Below the pieces are notes generated by a model. That model searched no databases and was not told the DNA's origin. It worked only from the letters and a program-made list of their open reading frames with translations. 12,079 nt of DNA. Origin: Dechloromonas sp. GTDB taxonomy: Bacteria; Pseudomonadota; Gammaproteobacteria; Burkholderiales; Rhodocyclaceae. The number at the start of each line of letters is the position of its first letter. Position 1 is the first letter of the stretch. The stretch is from NCBI GenBank assembly GCA_017302355.1, contig JAFLDQ010000104.1, positions 1 through 12,079 on the forward strand, written 5' to 3'. Shown here piece by piece: positions 1 to 7,906 of this stretch. The position numbers were made by a program, and so were the translations under genes.

Positions 1-562
1 TGATTTTGCCCTCGTCCTCCAGTGTGCGGAGCATCGGGCTGCCGGCCCGGATCTGTTCCAGGGTCCGGGTGATGTTGCGCTTGCACACGTGCTCGACAAA
101 CCGGGGATTGGACGACGCGCGTTCCCCGGAAAAGTCTTGCGACTGCGCCACGGCGGGCCGGATTTTGGACAGCATCGCCGTGATGTTTCCCACCTGTACG
201 TCGTCAATGGCGGACTTCACCGCGCCGCACGATTCATGACCCAGAACCAGGATCACCTTGGCGCCGGAGACCTGGCATCCGAACTCCATGCTGCCGAGGA
301 TGTCTTCGTTGACGAAGTTTCCGGCGATCCGGGCGACGAACAGGTCGCCGATGCCGCGATCGAAGACATCCTCCACCGGAATGCGGCTGTCGAGGCACGA
401 CAACACCACGGCCTTGGGGAACTGTCCCTGGGCCGCCTGCCGGACCATGGCGGAATGATCGCGGGCGGTGAGATCGTTGGACACGAACCGCCGGTTCCCC
501 TCCCGCAGGCTTTCGATCACCTGATCCGGAGTCAGGGCCTGCTGCTCGGCCTGGGTCAACAC
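1..562 (-). CDS. Beta-class carbonic anhydrase, partial at both ends
   Basis: It interconverts CO2 and bicarbonate with an active-site zinc. Reading leftward from about 562, the frame gives LTPDQVIESLREGNRRF, then the zinc-binding CLDSR motif (Cys ligand plus the Asp-Arg pair), then GHESCGAVKSA, which supplies the His and second Cys ligands. All beta-class catalytic residues are therefore present. The frame is open to base 1, so the last part of the C-terminus (about 20 residues by family length) lies outside the window. The N-terminus is uncertain. GTG 560-562 or TTG 557-559 could start it, with GGGAG at 566-570 (minus strand) as a possible ribosome site. Relatives of this type, as I recall them, usually carry a signal peptide before this region, and none is readable here: upstream codons give a Pro/Arg-rich stretch that is really antisense to yidC. 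The gene therefore looks truncated at the junction with yidC. Family call is firm; localisation (periplasm or cytoplasm) is open. Confidence 0.9.
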   Translation of the reverse strand, partial: MLTQAEQQALTPDQVIESLREGNRRFVSNDLTARDHSAMVRQAAQGQFPKAVVLSCLDSRIPVEDVFDRGIGDLFVARIAGNFVNEDILGSMEFGCQVSGAKVILVLGHESCGAVKSAIDDVQVGNITAMLSKIRPAVAQSQDFSGERASSNPRFVEHVCKRNITRTLEQIRAGSPMLRTLEDEGKI

Positions 563-564
563 GC

Positions 565-2067
565 GCTCCCGGCGCGGCGCCGGCGGGCGTCCCGACCGCG
601 CAGCCGGTCGCGATCAAGACCGACCTCTACACCGCCCAGATCGACCCGGTCGGCGGAGCGATCGTGCAGATCGCGCTGGCGCAGCACCGCGATGCGTTCG
701 ACAAGGCGAAGCCCTATCTCGCGTTGCAGCGCAATGCCGAGCGCACCTTCGTCGCCCAGGCGGGAATCCTCGGCGAAGGCATGCCCAACCACCGGACCGT
801 CTACGAGGTCCTGCCGGGCCCGCGCGAACTCGCCGCCGGCGCCGACAAGCTCGAAGTGAAACTCGCCGCGACCGCGGCGAACGGCGACAAGGTCGTCCAG
901 ACCCTCACGTTCCGGCGCGGCAGCTATCTCATCGACGCCGCGTTCGACGTGACCAACGCGACGCCGGCGCCGATCGCGCCGTTCGCGTATTTCCAGCTCA
1001 CGCGGGACACCAAGCAGGCGGTGCCGCAGAACTCGATGGCGCCGGCCGCCTACGTCGGCCCGGTCGTCTACAACGCGACCGACAACTTCAAGAAGGTCGA
1101 GCCCGGCGAGATCGACAAGCTCGCCGCCGACCCGAACCGCAAGCTGCCCTACGCGCGGAGCGCCGACAACGGCTGGGTCGGCATGCTCGAGCACTATTTC
1201 GTCGCCGCGTGGCTGCCGTCCGACGAGAAGAAGATCACGCGCGAGTTCTACACGCGCAAGCTCGAAGGCGGGCTCTACGCGGCCGGCGTGATCGTGCCGC
1301 TCGGCACCGTCGCGGCAGGCGCGACCGGACAGGTGTCGGTGCCGCTGTACGTCGGCCCGCAGGACCAGGACCTGCTCGCCAAGGTCGCCAAGGGGCTCGA
1401 CCTCTCGGTCGACTACGGCATCTTCACGGTGATCGCCGCGCCGCTCTTCTGGCTGCTCAAGTGGCTGCACGGGCTGATCGGCAACTGGGGCTGGGCGATC
1501 GTGGTCATGACGATCATGATCAAGGGCGCGTTCTATCCGCTCAACGCCGCCGCCGCGCGGTCGATGGGCAAGATGAAGCTCGTCGGGCCCAAGCTGAAGT
1601 CGTTGCAGGAGCAGTACGCGAACGACAAGCAGCAGCTCCAGATCAAGATGATGGAGCTCTACAAGCAGGAGAAGATCAACCCGCTGGGCGGCTGCCTGCC
1701 GATCCTGGTCCAGATCCCGGTGTTCATCGCGCTCTACTGGGTCCTGCTCGGCGCCGTCGAAATGCGCGGCGCACCATGGATCCTGTGGATCCACGATCTG
1801 GCCGCGCCCGATCCCTACTACATCCTGCCGGTGATCATGATCGTCTCGATGATCATCCAGACCAAGCTGAACCCGACACCCCCGGACCCGATCCAGGCCA
1901 AGATGATGATGGCCATGCCCTTCATTTTCGGTGTCATGTTCCTGTGGTTCCCGGCGGGTCTGGTGCTTTACTGGGTGGTCAACAACATTCTGTCGATCGC
2001 CCAGCAATGGCAGATCACCCGGATGATCGAGGGAGGCGGCAAGGCGGCCAACGACGCCAAGGCATAG
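565..2067 (+). CDS. yidC: Membrane protein insertase YidC, 5'-truncated
   Basis: YidC inserts and folds inner-membrane proteins, alone or with SecYEG. Recognisable sequence begins in an Ala/Pro-rich linker at about 565-600, continues into the periplasmic beta-domain (KTDLYTAQIDPVGG, then ILGEGMPNHRTVYEV) and ends with the conserved 60KD_IMP core: VDYGIFTVIAAPLFWLLKWL, the cytoplasmic hairpin KMKLVGPKLKSLQEQY, INPLGGCLPILVQIPVFIALY, and FLWFPAGLVLYWVVNN. The groove position that is Arg366 in E. coli is Lys here (TIMIKGAFYPL), which I recall as common in betaproteobacteria. The frame is open from 460, but residues before about 565 are not YidC-like. The first transmembrane segment and linker (some 60-70 residues by family length) are missing, and no in-frame start with a good ribosome site exists; GTG 664 falls inside the periplasmic domain. 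Upstream lies carbonic anhydrase and not rnpA/yidD. mnmE follows 3 bp later, as is usual. As it stands the gene is broken or chimeric. Confidence 0.92.
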   Translation, partial: APGAAPAGVPTAQPVAIKTDLYTAQIDPVGGAIVQIALAQHRDAFDKAKPYLALQRNAERTFVAQAGILGEGMPNHRTVYEVLPGPRELAAGADKLEVKLAATAANGDKVVQTLTFRRGSYLIDAAFDVTNATPAPIAPFAYFQLTRDTKQAVPQNSMAPAAYVGPVVYNATDNFKKVEPGEIDKLAADPNRKLPYARSADNGWVGMLEHYFVAAWLPSDEKKITREFYTRKLEGGLYAAGVIVPLGTVAAGATGQVSVPLYVGPQDQDLLAKVAKGLDLSVDYGIFTVIAAPLFWLLKWLHGLIGNWGWAIVVMTIMIKGAFYPLNAAAARSMGKMKLVGPKLKSLQEQYANDKQQLQIKMMELYKQEKINPLGGCLPILVQIPVFIALYWVLLGAVEMRGAPWILWIHDLAAPDPYYILPVIMIVSMIIQTKLNPTPPDPIQAKMMMAMPFIFGVMFLWFPAGLVLYWVVNNILSIAQQWQITRMIEGGGKAANDAKA

Positions 2068-2070
2068 CGT

Positions 2071-3429
2071 GTGAAATCCGACACCATTGCCGCCATCGCC
2101 ACGGCCCCCGGCCGTGGCGGCATCGGCATCATCCGCGTCTCGGGCGGCAACTTGCTGCCCTTTGCTTTTGCGCTGAGTCGAACCAACCCGCGGCCCCGGC
2201 AGGCGACGATGGCCGATTTCCTGGCGGCCGACGGCGGCGCGATCGACCGCGGCCTGCTGCTCTTCTTTCCCGATCCCCACTCCTTCACCGGCGAGGACGT
2301 TCTCGAAGTCCATGGCCACGGCGGCCCGGTGGTGATGCAGATGCTGCTCGCGCGTTGCCTCGACCTCGGCGCGCGCCTTGCCGAGCCCGGCGAGTTCAGT
2401 CGCCGGGCCTTCCTGAACGGCAAGCTCGACCTCGCCCAGGCCGAGGCGGTGGCCGACCTGATCGACGCCGCAACCGCCAGCGCCGCCCGCTCGGCGATGC
2501 GCTCGCTGCAGGGCGAGTTCTCGAAGGCCGTTCATGGGCTCACCGAGGAATTGATCGACTTGCGCATGCTGGTCGAGGCAACACTGGATTTCCCCGAGGA
2601 GGACATCGACTTTCTGAGGAAAGCCGACGCCTTTGGCCGGTTGTCGCGGCTGCAATCCAGGCTTACCGGAGTCTTCGATCGCGCCCACCAGGGCAAGTTG
2701 CTGCAATCCGGACTGCATGTCGTGCTCGCCGGCCAGCCCAATGTCGGCAAGTCTTCGCTGCTCAACCAGTTGGCCGGGGACGATCTGGCCATCGTCACGC
2801 CGGTTGCCGGGACGACGCGCGATGCGCTGCGGTCGACCATCCAGATCGAGGGAATTCCGTTGCACATCATCGATACCGCCGGGCTGCGCGAGACCGACGA
2901 TGAGGTCGAGCGTATCGGCATCGAGCGCAGCTGGCAGGAGATTGGCCGCGCCGACGTCGTCCTGCTCCTCGCCGACGCCCGCGCCGGCATCGGCGACGCC
3001 GACCGCGCCATCCTCGGGCGCCTGCCGGCGAACCTGCCGCGCATCACCGTCTACAACAAGATCGACCTCACCGGCCGTGCTCCCGAGCGCCACGACGAGC
3101 ACGACGCCCATGGCGATGCGGTCGCCATCTCGCTGTCGGCGAAGGCGGGAAGCGGCATCGACCTGCTGCGCGCGGAACTGCTGCGCATCGCCGGCTGGCA
3201 TCCGGCCGAGGACGTCTTCATGGCCCGCGAGCGCCACCTGCGCGCCCTGGCCGCTGCCCGCAACCACCTTGCCGACGCGCGCCGCGTCGTGGACGGCCCC
3301 TGTCCGGCGCTCGACCTGTTCGCCGAGGAACTGCGCCTGAGCCAACGCTCGCTCGGCGAGATCACCGGCGAATTCACCGCCGACGACCTGCTAGGCGTCA
3401 TTTTCAGCCGCTTCTGTGTGGGAAAATAG
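2071..3429 (+). CDS. mnmE: tRNA uridine-5-carboxymethylaminomethyl modification GTPase MnmE
   Basis: With MnmG, this GTPase installs carboxymethylaminomethyl groups on the wobble uridine (U34) of certain tRNAs, using a folate-derived carbon. At 452 residues it has the full family length. The N-terminal folate-binding domain opens with [21 protein letters not shown] helical domain surrounds a G domain: P-loop GQPNVGKSS (221-229), GTTRDA around 247-252, DTAGLR (268-273) and NKID (329-332). The extreme C-terminus is FCVGK, with the conserved catalytic Cys at 449. It starts with GTG three bases after the yidC stop and has no obvious ribosome site, which suggests translational coupling to yidC. 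It is intact. Its 3' end is the locus class used as an attachment site by SGI1-type integrative elements, and a DNA-modification cassette follows directly. Start and function are both secure. Confidence 0.97.
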   Translation: MKSDTIAAIATAPGRGGIGIIRVSGGNLLPFAFALSRTNPRPRQATMADFLAADGGAIDRGLLLFFPDPHSFTGEDVLEVHGHGGPVVMQMLLARCLDLGARLAEPGEFSRRAFLNGKLDLAQAEAVADLIDAATASAARSAMRSLQGEFSKAVHGLTEELIDLRMLVEATLDFPEEDIDFLRKADAFGRLSRLQSRLTGVFDRAHQGKLLQSGLHVVLAGQPNVGKSSLLNQLAGDDLAIVTPVAGTTRDALRSTIQIEGIPLHIIDTAGLRETDDEVERIGIERSWQEIGRADVVLLLADARAGIGDADRAILGRLPANLPRITVYNKIDLTGRAPERHDEHDAHGDAVAISLSAKAGSGIDLLRAELLRIAGWHPAEDVFMARERHLRALAAARNHLADARRVVDGPCPALDLFAEELRLSQRSLGEITGEFTADDLLGVIFSRFCVGK

Positions 3430-3454
3430 GATCCTTGAAATCCAGTGATCCTTT

Positions 3455-3458
3455 GGAG
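3455..3458 (+). promoter_or_regulatory. Ribosome binding site of the DUF2442 gene
   Basis: GGAG lies 8 bases before ATG 3467 and settles that start. It is one of the few clear Shine-Dalgarno sites in the plus-strand half of the window. Confidence 0.7.
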
Positions 3459-3466
3459 TAACGACC

Positions 3467-3724
3467 ATGATCCTGCACACGACTGAAGCAACCCCGTTAC
3501 CCGGTTATCGGTTGATGCTGACGTTCAACACGGGCGAATCTGGTGAGGTTGATTTGTCCAATGAGCTTCAAGGCGGGGTATTTGAGCCATTGCGTGACCC
3601 GGCGCTGTTAGCCACGGCGCACCAACATCCGATCATGCGAACCGTGGCATGGGCAAATGGTGCCGACCTTGCGCCTGAATTCCTGCTGGAATTGATGCGC
3701 GGCAAGGCTAGACGAGCGGCATGA
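3467..3724 (+). CDS. DUF2442 domain protein
   Basis: This is a small protein of 85 residues of the DUF2442 family, whose molecular function is not established. The family pattern is plain: PLPGYRLMLTFNTGESGEVDL, then GGVFEPLRDPALL, then TVAWANGADLAPEFLLEL. A good ribosome site (GGAG at 3455-3458) lies 8 bases before the ATG. The region 3481-3600 is only about 50-55% G+C, clearly below the neighbouring genes, which suggests recent transfer. It sits 37 bp after mnmE and 31 bp before the methyltransferase gene in the same direction, so it may be the first gene of the restriction-modification cassette. DUF2442 genes also occur beside toxin-like DUF4160 genes elsewhere, but no such partner is present here. 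A DNA-binding or regulatory role is inference only. Confidence 0.85.
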   Translation: MILHTTEATPLPGYRLMLTFNTGESGEVDLSNELQGGVFEPLRDPALLATAHQHPIMRTVAWANGADLAPEFLLELMRGKARRAA

Positions 3725-3755
3725 CGAGTCAGGCGGATCGCCTTGCGCTAATCCC

Positions 3756-5435
3756 ATGGCAGACAACTACGACGACTACAGCCGCGAACAACTCCTGCGC
3801 CTGCTGCGCGAGCGCGACCGGCGTCCGCGCTTCGGGCTGGTCTGGGAGCGCGACGAGATCGACTACGATCTCTCGGTCAATGGCGATTTCGTCGCCCTCG
3901 ACCGGGACGCCGCGCTGTCGTGCGGCGACGGGCCGCAGGAGAACCTGATCGTCGAGGGCGACAACTTCGACGCCCTGCGCTACCTGCGCATGACCCACGC
4001 CGGCCGCGTCAAGTGCATCTATATCGACCCGCCCTACAACACCGGCAACCGCGATTTCATCTACAACGACCGTTTCGTCGACAAGGACGATGCCTGGCGG
4101 CACTCCAAGTGGCTGGAGTTCATGTACCGCCGGCTGGAGCTGGCCAGGGAACTGCTGCGCGAGGACGGCGTGATCTTCGTCTCCATCGACGACAACGAGG
4201 TGTTTCACCTCGGGTTGTTGATGGAGCAGGTGTTCGGCGCGGCGAACTGTATCGCCACATTCATCTGGCGCAAGGTCGATAGCCCGAACGATAACAAGGT
4301 CACCATCACGCCCGACCACGAATTTGTCCTTTGCTATGCGCTTTCGCGGGAGGCCGTGCGTTTCTCGCCGATGCCGGCACCCGACATCGTCGATGCCTAC
4401 CGGGTTGGCGCGGATGGCTCGCGCTATCGCGACCGCCTGATGAAGAAGAACGGCAAGAACAGCCTGCGGCGCGACCGGCCGACCATGTTTTTTCCCATTC
4501 TCGACCCCGACGGCAACGAGGTATACCCGATCCACGACAACGGCGAAGAGGCCCGCTGGGCGATGAGCCGGGACGGTGTCGAGAAGCACCGTGAAGCCGG
4601 TACGCTGATCTGGAAGCAACGCGAAAAGCTGGGCAAGACCATATGGGAGCCTTATGCGCGCGAGTTCGCACCCGACGATCCGGTGCGGCCCTATCCAAGC
4701 ATCTGGGCCGACCTGTCGACGATGCGACAGGCCAAGGCCATGTTACGCGACATCTTCGACACGTCCGATTTGTTCAGTACGCCCAAGCCTGTCGAATTGA
4801 TTGAGCGCATGCTGCGCATGATCAGCGATCCCAATGCCATTGTGCTCGACTTCTTCGCCGGCAGCGGCACCACGGCGCAGGCGGTGCTGAACCTGAACAA
4901 GGAGGATGGCGGCCAGCGAAGATTCATCCTCGTTTCCAGCACCGAAACCACCGCCGACGCACCGGACAAAAATCTCTGCCGCGATGTCTGCGCCGAGCGC
5001 GTGCGGCGCGTGATCGCCGGCTACACCAACAGGAAGGGGCAGGCCGTCGACGGGCTCGGCGGCGGCTTCGCCTACCTGCGCTGCCGGCGCATTCCGCCCG
5101 CCGCGGTGTTCCGCGGCATCGAACACGCGCAGGTGTGGACGGCGCTGCAACTGATCCACGATCTGGCGCTGACGCCGTATGACGAGAGGCAGCCGCTGCA
5201 GGCGGCCGACACGCCGCGCGGACGGGTGCTCTACCTGCCCCGCCTCGACGCTGCCGCGGTCGACGCGCTGCAAGCGGTGATTTCCGGGGTGGCGCAGGCC
5301 GTCGTCTATTCCTGGCAGCCGGCGCTGGTCGCGCAGCGCCTCGACGATCCGCGCATCACCTGCCAGCCGATCCCGGCCTTTCTGGTGGACCGCTTCGGCG
5401 CGCGCGCCTCGGCGGCGACGGGGGGCGGACGATGA
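3756..5435 (+). CDS. Type III-like DNA N6-adenine methyltransferase (Mod)
   Basis: This is a predicted modification subunit that transfers methyl from S-adenosylmethionine to N6 of adenine and should supply target recognition for the partner nuclease. The 559 residues have the beta-class motif order: a conserved N-terminal part ending in ENLIVEGDNFDALRYL, catalytic motif IV DPPYNTGN at 91-98, then LREDGVIFVSIDDNEV, a variable middle that should be the target-recognition region, and AdoMet-binding motif I DFFAGSGTT at 365-373. It is shorter than classical Mod proteins such as EcoP15I (about 640 residues). Its stop overlaps the start of the helicase-nuclease gene by 4 bp (ATGA), a sign of translational coupling. 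The ATG at 3756 has a weak ribosome site but no in-frame alternative upstream. The middle (about 4240-4990) is noticeably richer in A+T than the ends. No simple-sequence repeat of the kind that phase-varies other mod genes is visible. The recognition sequence cannot be predicted. Confidence 0.92.
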   Translation: MADNYDDYSREQLLRLLRERDRRPRFGLVWERDEIDYDLSVNGDFVALDRDAALSCGDGPQENLIVEGDNFDALRYLRMTHAGRVKCIYIDPPYNTGNRDFIYNDRFVDKDDAWRHSKWLEFMYRRLELARELLREDGVIFVSIDDNEVFHLGLLMEQVFGAANCIATFIWRKVDSPNDNKVTITPDHEFVLCYALSREAVRFSPMPAPDIVDAYRVGADGSRYRDRLMKKNGKNSLRRDRPTMFFPILDPDGNEVYPIHDNGEEARWAMSRDGVEKHREAGTLIWKQREKLGKTIWEPYAREFAPDDPVRPYPSIWADLSTMRQAKAMLRDIFDTSDLFSTPKPVELIERMLRMISDPNAIVLDFFAGSGTTAQAVLNLNKEDGGQRRFILVSSTETTADAPDKNLCRDVCAERVRRVIAGYTNRKGQAVDGLGGGFAYLRCRRIPPAAVFRGIEHAQVWTALQLIHDLALTPYDERQPLQAADTPRGRVLYLPRLDAAAVDALQAVISGVAQAVVYSWQPALVAQRLDDPRITCQPIPAFLVDRFGARASAATGGGR

Positions 5436-7894
5436 GCGCGCCGGCGCCGAAGGCTTACCAGCGCGAGGCGGTGGCCAACGCGCTCGACATCTTCCGCTAC
5501 GCCGAGCGCCAGTTGCGCCAGGCCGGCGACGGCGCGGGCCGGGCGGCGGCGACGGCGTTCAACGGCTGCCTGTTGCTCGAAGCGCCGACCGGTTCGGGCA
5601 AGACGATGATGGCGGGGATGATCGCCGAGACCTTCGCGGCGCCGGATCGCGAGGCCAACGCGCGGATCGTCTGGTTCTGGTTTACCCCGTTCGCGGGACT
5701 GGTCGAGCAGGCCAGGGGCGCACTCAAGTCGACCTTCACCGGGTTGCGGGTGCGCGATCTGCAGGGCGACCGGGTGACGCGCGGCACGCGCAGCGGCGAT
5801 GTCTTCGTCGCGACCTGGGCGGCGGTGGCGGCGGCGAACAAGGAGACGCGCCGGGTGCGCAGCGGCGGCGAGTTCGTGCTGGCGCTCGACGATCTGATCG
5901 CCGAGTTGCGCGCCGACGGCTTTCGTATCGGCGCCGTGGTCGACGAGGCGCACCACGGCTTCACGCGGGCCGCCGAGGCGGTGCGCTTCTACCGCGAAAC
6001 GCTGCGCCCCGAGTTCACGCTGATGGTCACGGCGACACCCGACGATCAGGATGTCGGGAAATTCAAGAAGGCCGCCGGCATCGGCCATCTCCACCGCATC
6101 CGGGTGAGCCGCCGGCAGGCGGTGGAGGCAGGGCTGATCAAGGCGGGCATCAAGTCGATCGCCTATCTGGCGGCGGATGACCAGAAATCGCTGGTCGATT
6201 TCGCGTCGACCGCGCTCGCCGACGGCTGGAGCATGCACCGGGCGATTTGCGACGGCCTGCGGACGGCGGGGATCGGCCTGACGCCGCTGATGCTGGTGCA
6301 GGTGGCTAACAGCAACGGCGCGGTCGACGAGGCGCGCCTGCGGCTGGCCGCGCTCGGCGTGCCCGAATCGAAGATCGCCTGGTACACGGCCGGCGATCCG
6401 AACGACGATCTGCTGGCGGTCGCGCTCGACGAGCGCAAGGAGGTATTGATCTTCAAGGTGGCGGTGGCGCTCGGTTTCGACGCGCCGCGCGCCTTCACGC
6501 TGGTGTCGATGCGCGGCGCCCGCGATACCGATTTCGGCATCCAGGTGGTCGGACGCATCCTGCGCGTGCATGCGCGCCTGCAGGGACCGGCGCTGGCGGG
6601 ATCGCTGCCCGAGCTGTTGCGCCACGGCTACGTCTTCCTCGCCGATGCGGCCAATCAGGGTGGGCTGGTGCAGGCCGGCGAGAAGATCAACGCCATCCGC
6701 AACGAACTGGCCCAGGTGTGCCCGTTCACGATGGTGATCAAGGTGGCCGGGCGGAACGAAATCCAGGTCGCGCGCGACGGGCAGGCGCAACTGCTGGCGA
6801 CGCCGTGGTCGCCGCCAGCGTGGGCGGAAGCGGGGCCGGCGGTCGCCGGTTCGGGTACCACGGCTGCCGAGGGGGCGGCCTGGCGGCCGGGGCTGCTGAC
6901 TGAACTGGTGCTGACGGCGCCCGATTCGCCATCGGCCACATTGCCGGCAGCGCCGCCGGTGCTCGCGGGCAACCAACGCCATCCGTTGCGGCCGGGGATC
7001 GCGCGCGTTCATCTCGCCGAGCGGATGCCGCTGTCGACCGCCGACCTGCTGACCTGCATCGCCGCCCAGATCGCCATCGACGACCGCGTGTTCAACGCCG
7101 GCTTCCGCCAGTCGGTGCGGGTGACGCGGCAGACCGTCGATCTTTTCGCCGGTGGCGAGGAGATCGCAACGATGCAGGCGCGCCTGTCCGACGAGGAGAT
7201 CGCGCGGCGGGCGCAGAACGTGCTGTTCGACGCCGACTACCTGCATCCGCGCGACCTGCACGATGCGCTGCTGGCGCGGCTGCGCACGGAATTCAGCCAT
7301 CGCGGCATCGACATCGACGACGCCGGTCTCGAGCGTGCCTTGAACCGCATCATGGCCGCTTACCCTCATCTGGTCCGCCTGGCTGCCCGTGGCTGTGCGG
7401 CGAAGTTCAAGGAGGTCGCCGCCGTCGCGCCGCTGCCGGAATTCGTCGACTTGCCGGCGGGCGCCCGCAAGTCGCGCCTCAATGCCTACGGGGTGATGCC
7501 GCCGGACCTGAACGGTCCCGAGCTGGCCTTCGCCGAACTGCTCGACGCCGACCTGTCGGGCACCGTCGACTACTGGTTCCGCAACGAGCCGCGCAAGGCG
7601 TGGTCGATCGCCCTCGTGATGCCGGGCGGCGAGCGCTACTTTCCGGATTTCGCGATCCGCGTCGCGGGCCGCCGGGCCGGGGACGGCGTGCTGCTGGTGG
7701 AAATCAAGGGGCAACACATCCTCAACGACACGGGCACGCTGGACAAGGTTCTGGCCGAGCACAAGGCTTACGGCGCGCCGCTGATGCTGGCGCAGGACGA
7801 CGGCGGACGCTTCATGACCGTCCGCTATTTCCCCAATACCGGGCGCAACGCGGAAGACCAGGTCTTCCGGGTCGAGAACCTGCCCGGCTACTGA
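5432..7894 (+). CDS. Type III-like restriction helicase-nuclease (Res)
   Basis: This is a predicted ATP-driven DNA translocase with an endonuclease that would cut unmethylated DNA together with Mod. Helicase motifs are complete: KAYQREAVANAL near the N-terminus, Walker A APTGSGKT (51-58), Walker B DEAHH (171-175), motif III TATP (200-203) and motif VI QVVGRILRVH (371-380). The C-terminus carries a PD-(D/E)XK nuclease: PDF with Asp739, followed by VEIKG with Glu757 and Lys759. Between the two, about 454-515 is an Ala/Pro/Gly-rich low-complexity linker, followed by a long region I cannot assign. At 820 residues it is shorter than EcoP15I Res (about 970), so this is a compact branch. It overlaps mod by 4 bp. 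All catalytic residues I can check are intact, so activity is plausible. A Type III assignment is favoured by the mod-res order, the Mod class and the terminal nuclease. Confidence 0.9.
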   Translation: MSAPAPKAYQREAVANALDIFRYAERQLRQAGDGAGRAAATAFNGCLLLEAPTGSGKTMMAGMIAETFAAPDREANARIVWFWFTPFAGLVEQARGALKSTFTGLRVRDLQGDRVTRGTRSGDVFVATWAAVAAANKETRRVRSGGEFVLALDDLIAELRADGFRIGAVVDEAHHGFTRAAEAVRFYRETLRPEFTLMVTATPDDQDVGKFKKAAGIGHLHRIRVSRRQAVEAGLIKAGIKSIAYLAADDQKSLVDFASTALADGWSMHRAICDGLRTAGIGLTPLMLVQVANSNGAVDEARLRLAALGVPESKIAWYTAGDPNDDLLAVALDERKEVLIFKVAVALGFDAPRAFTLVSMRGARDTDFGIQVVGRILRVHARLQGPALAGSLPELLRHGYVFLADAANQGGLVQAGEKINAIRNELAQVCPFTMVIKVAGRNEIQVARDGQAQLLATPWSPPAWAEAGPAVAGSGTTAAEGAAWRPGLLTELVLTAPDSPSATLPAAPPVLAGNQRHPLRPGIARVHLAERMPLSTADLLTCIAAQIAIDDRVFNAGFRQSVRVTRQTVDLFAGGEEIATMQARLSDEEIARRAQNVLFDADYLHPRDLHDALLARLRTEFSHRGIDIDDAGLERALNRIMAAYPHLVRLAARGCAAKFKEVAAVAPLPEFVDLPAGARKSRLNAYGVMPPDLNGPELAFAELLDADLSGTVDYWFRNEPRKAWSIALVMPGGERYFPDFAIRVAGRRAGDGVLLVEIKGQHILNDTGTLDKVLAEHKAYGAPLMLAQDDGGRFMTVRYFPNTGRNAEDQVFRVENLPGY

Positions 7895-7906
7895 TTGGCC
7901 GAATCG

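Noticed and set aside
1209..2903. 564-codon plus-strand frame across yidC and mnmE
   Set aside because: It runs through both real genes in another frame and yields an Arg/Ala/Gly-rich product without domains.
556..3345. 929-codon open frame on the minus strand opposite yidC and mnmE
   Set aside because: It is antisense to two confidently identified genes, has low-complexity Arg/Asp/Val/Gly-rich composition and no recognisable domain. Long antisense frames are expected in G+C-rich genes with biased third positions.
3721..3948. 75-codon plus-strand frame with a Thr/Ala-rich start, overlapping the DUF2442 stop
   Set aside because: It overlaps the start of mod in another frame, and the Thr run is a by-product of the codons for Asp and Tyr in mod.
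3729..4619. 296-codon minus-strand frame opposite mod
   Set aside because: It is antisense to the conserved N-terminal half of the methyltransferase and has no motif of its own.
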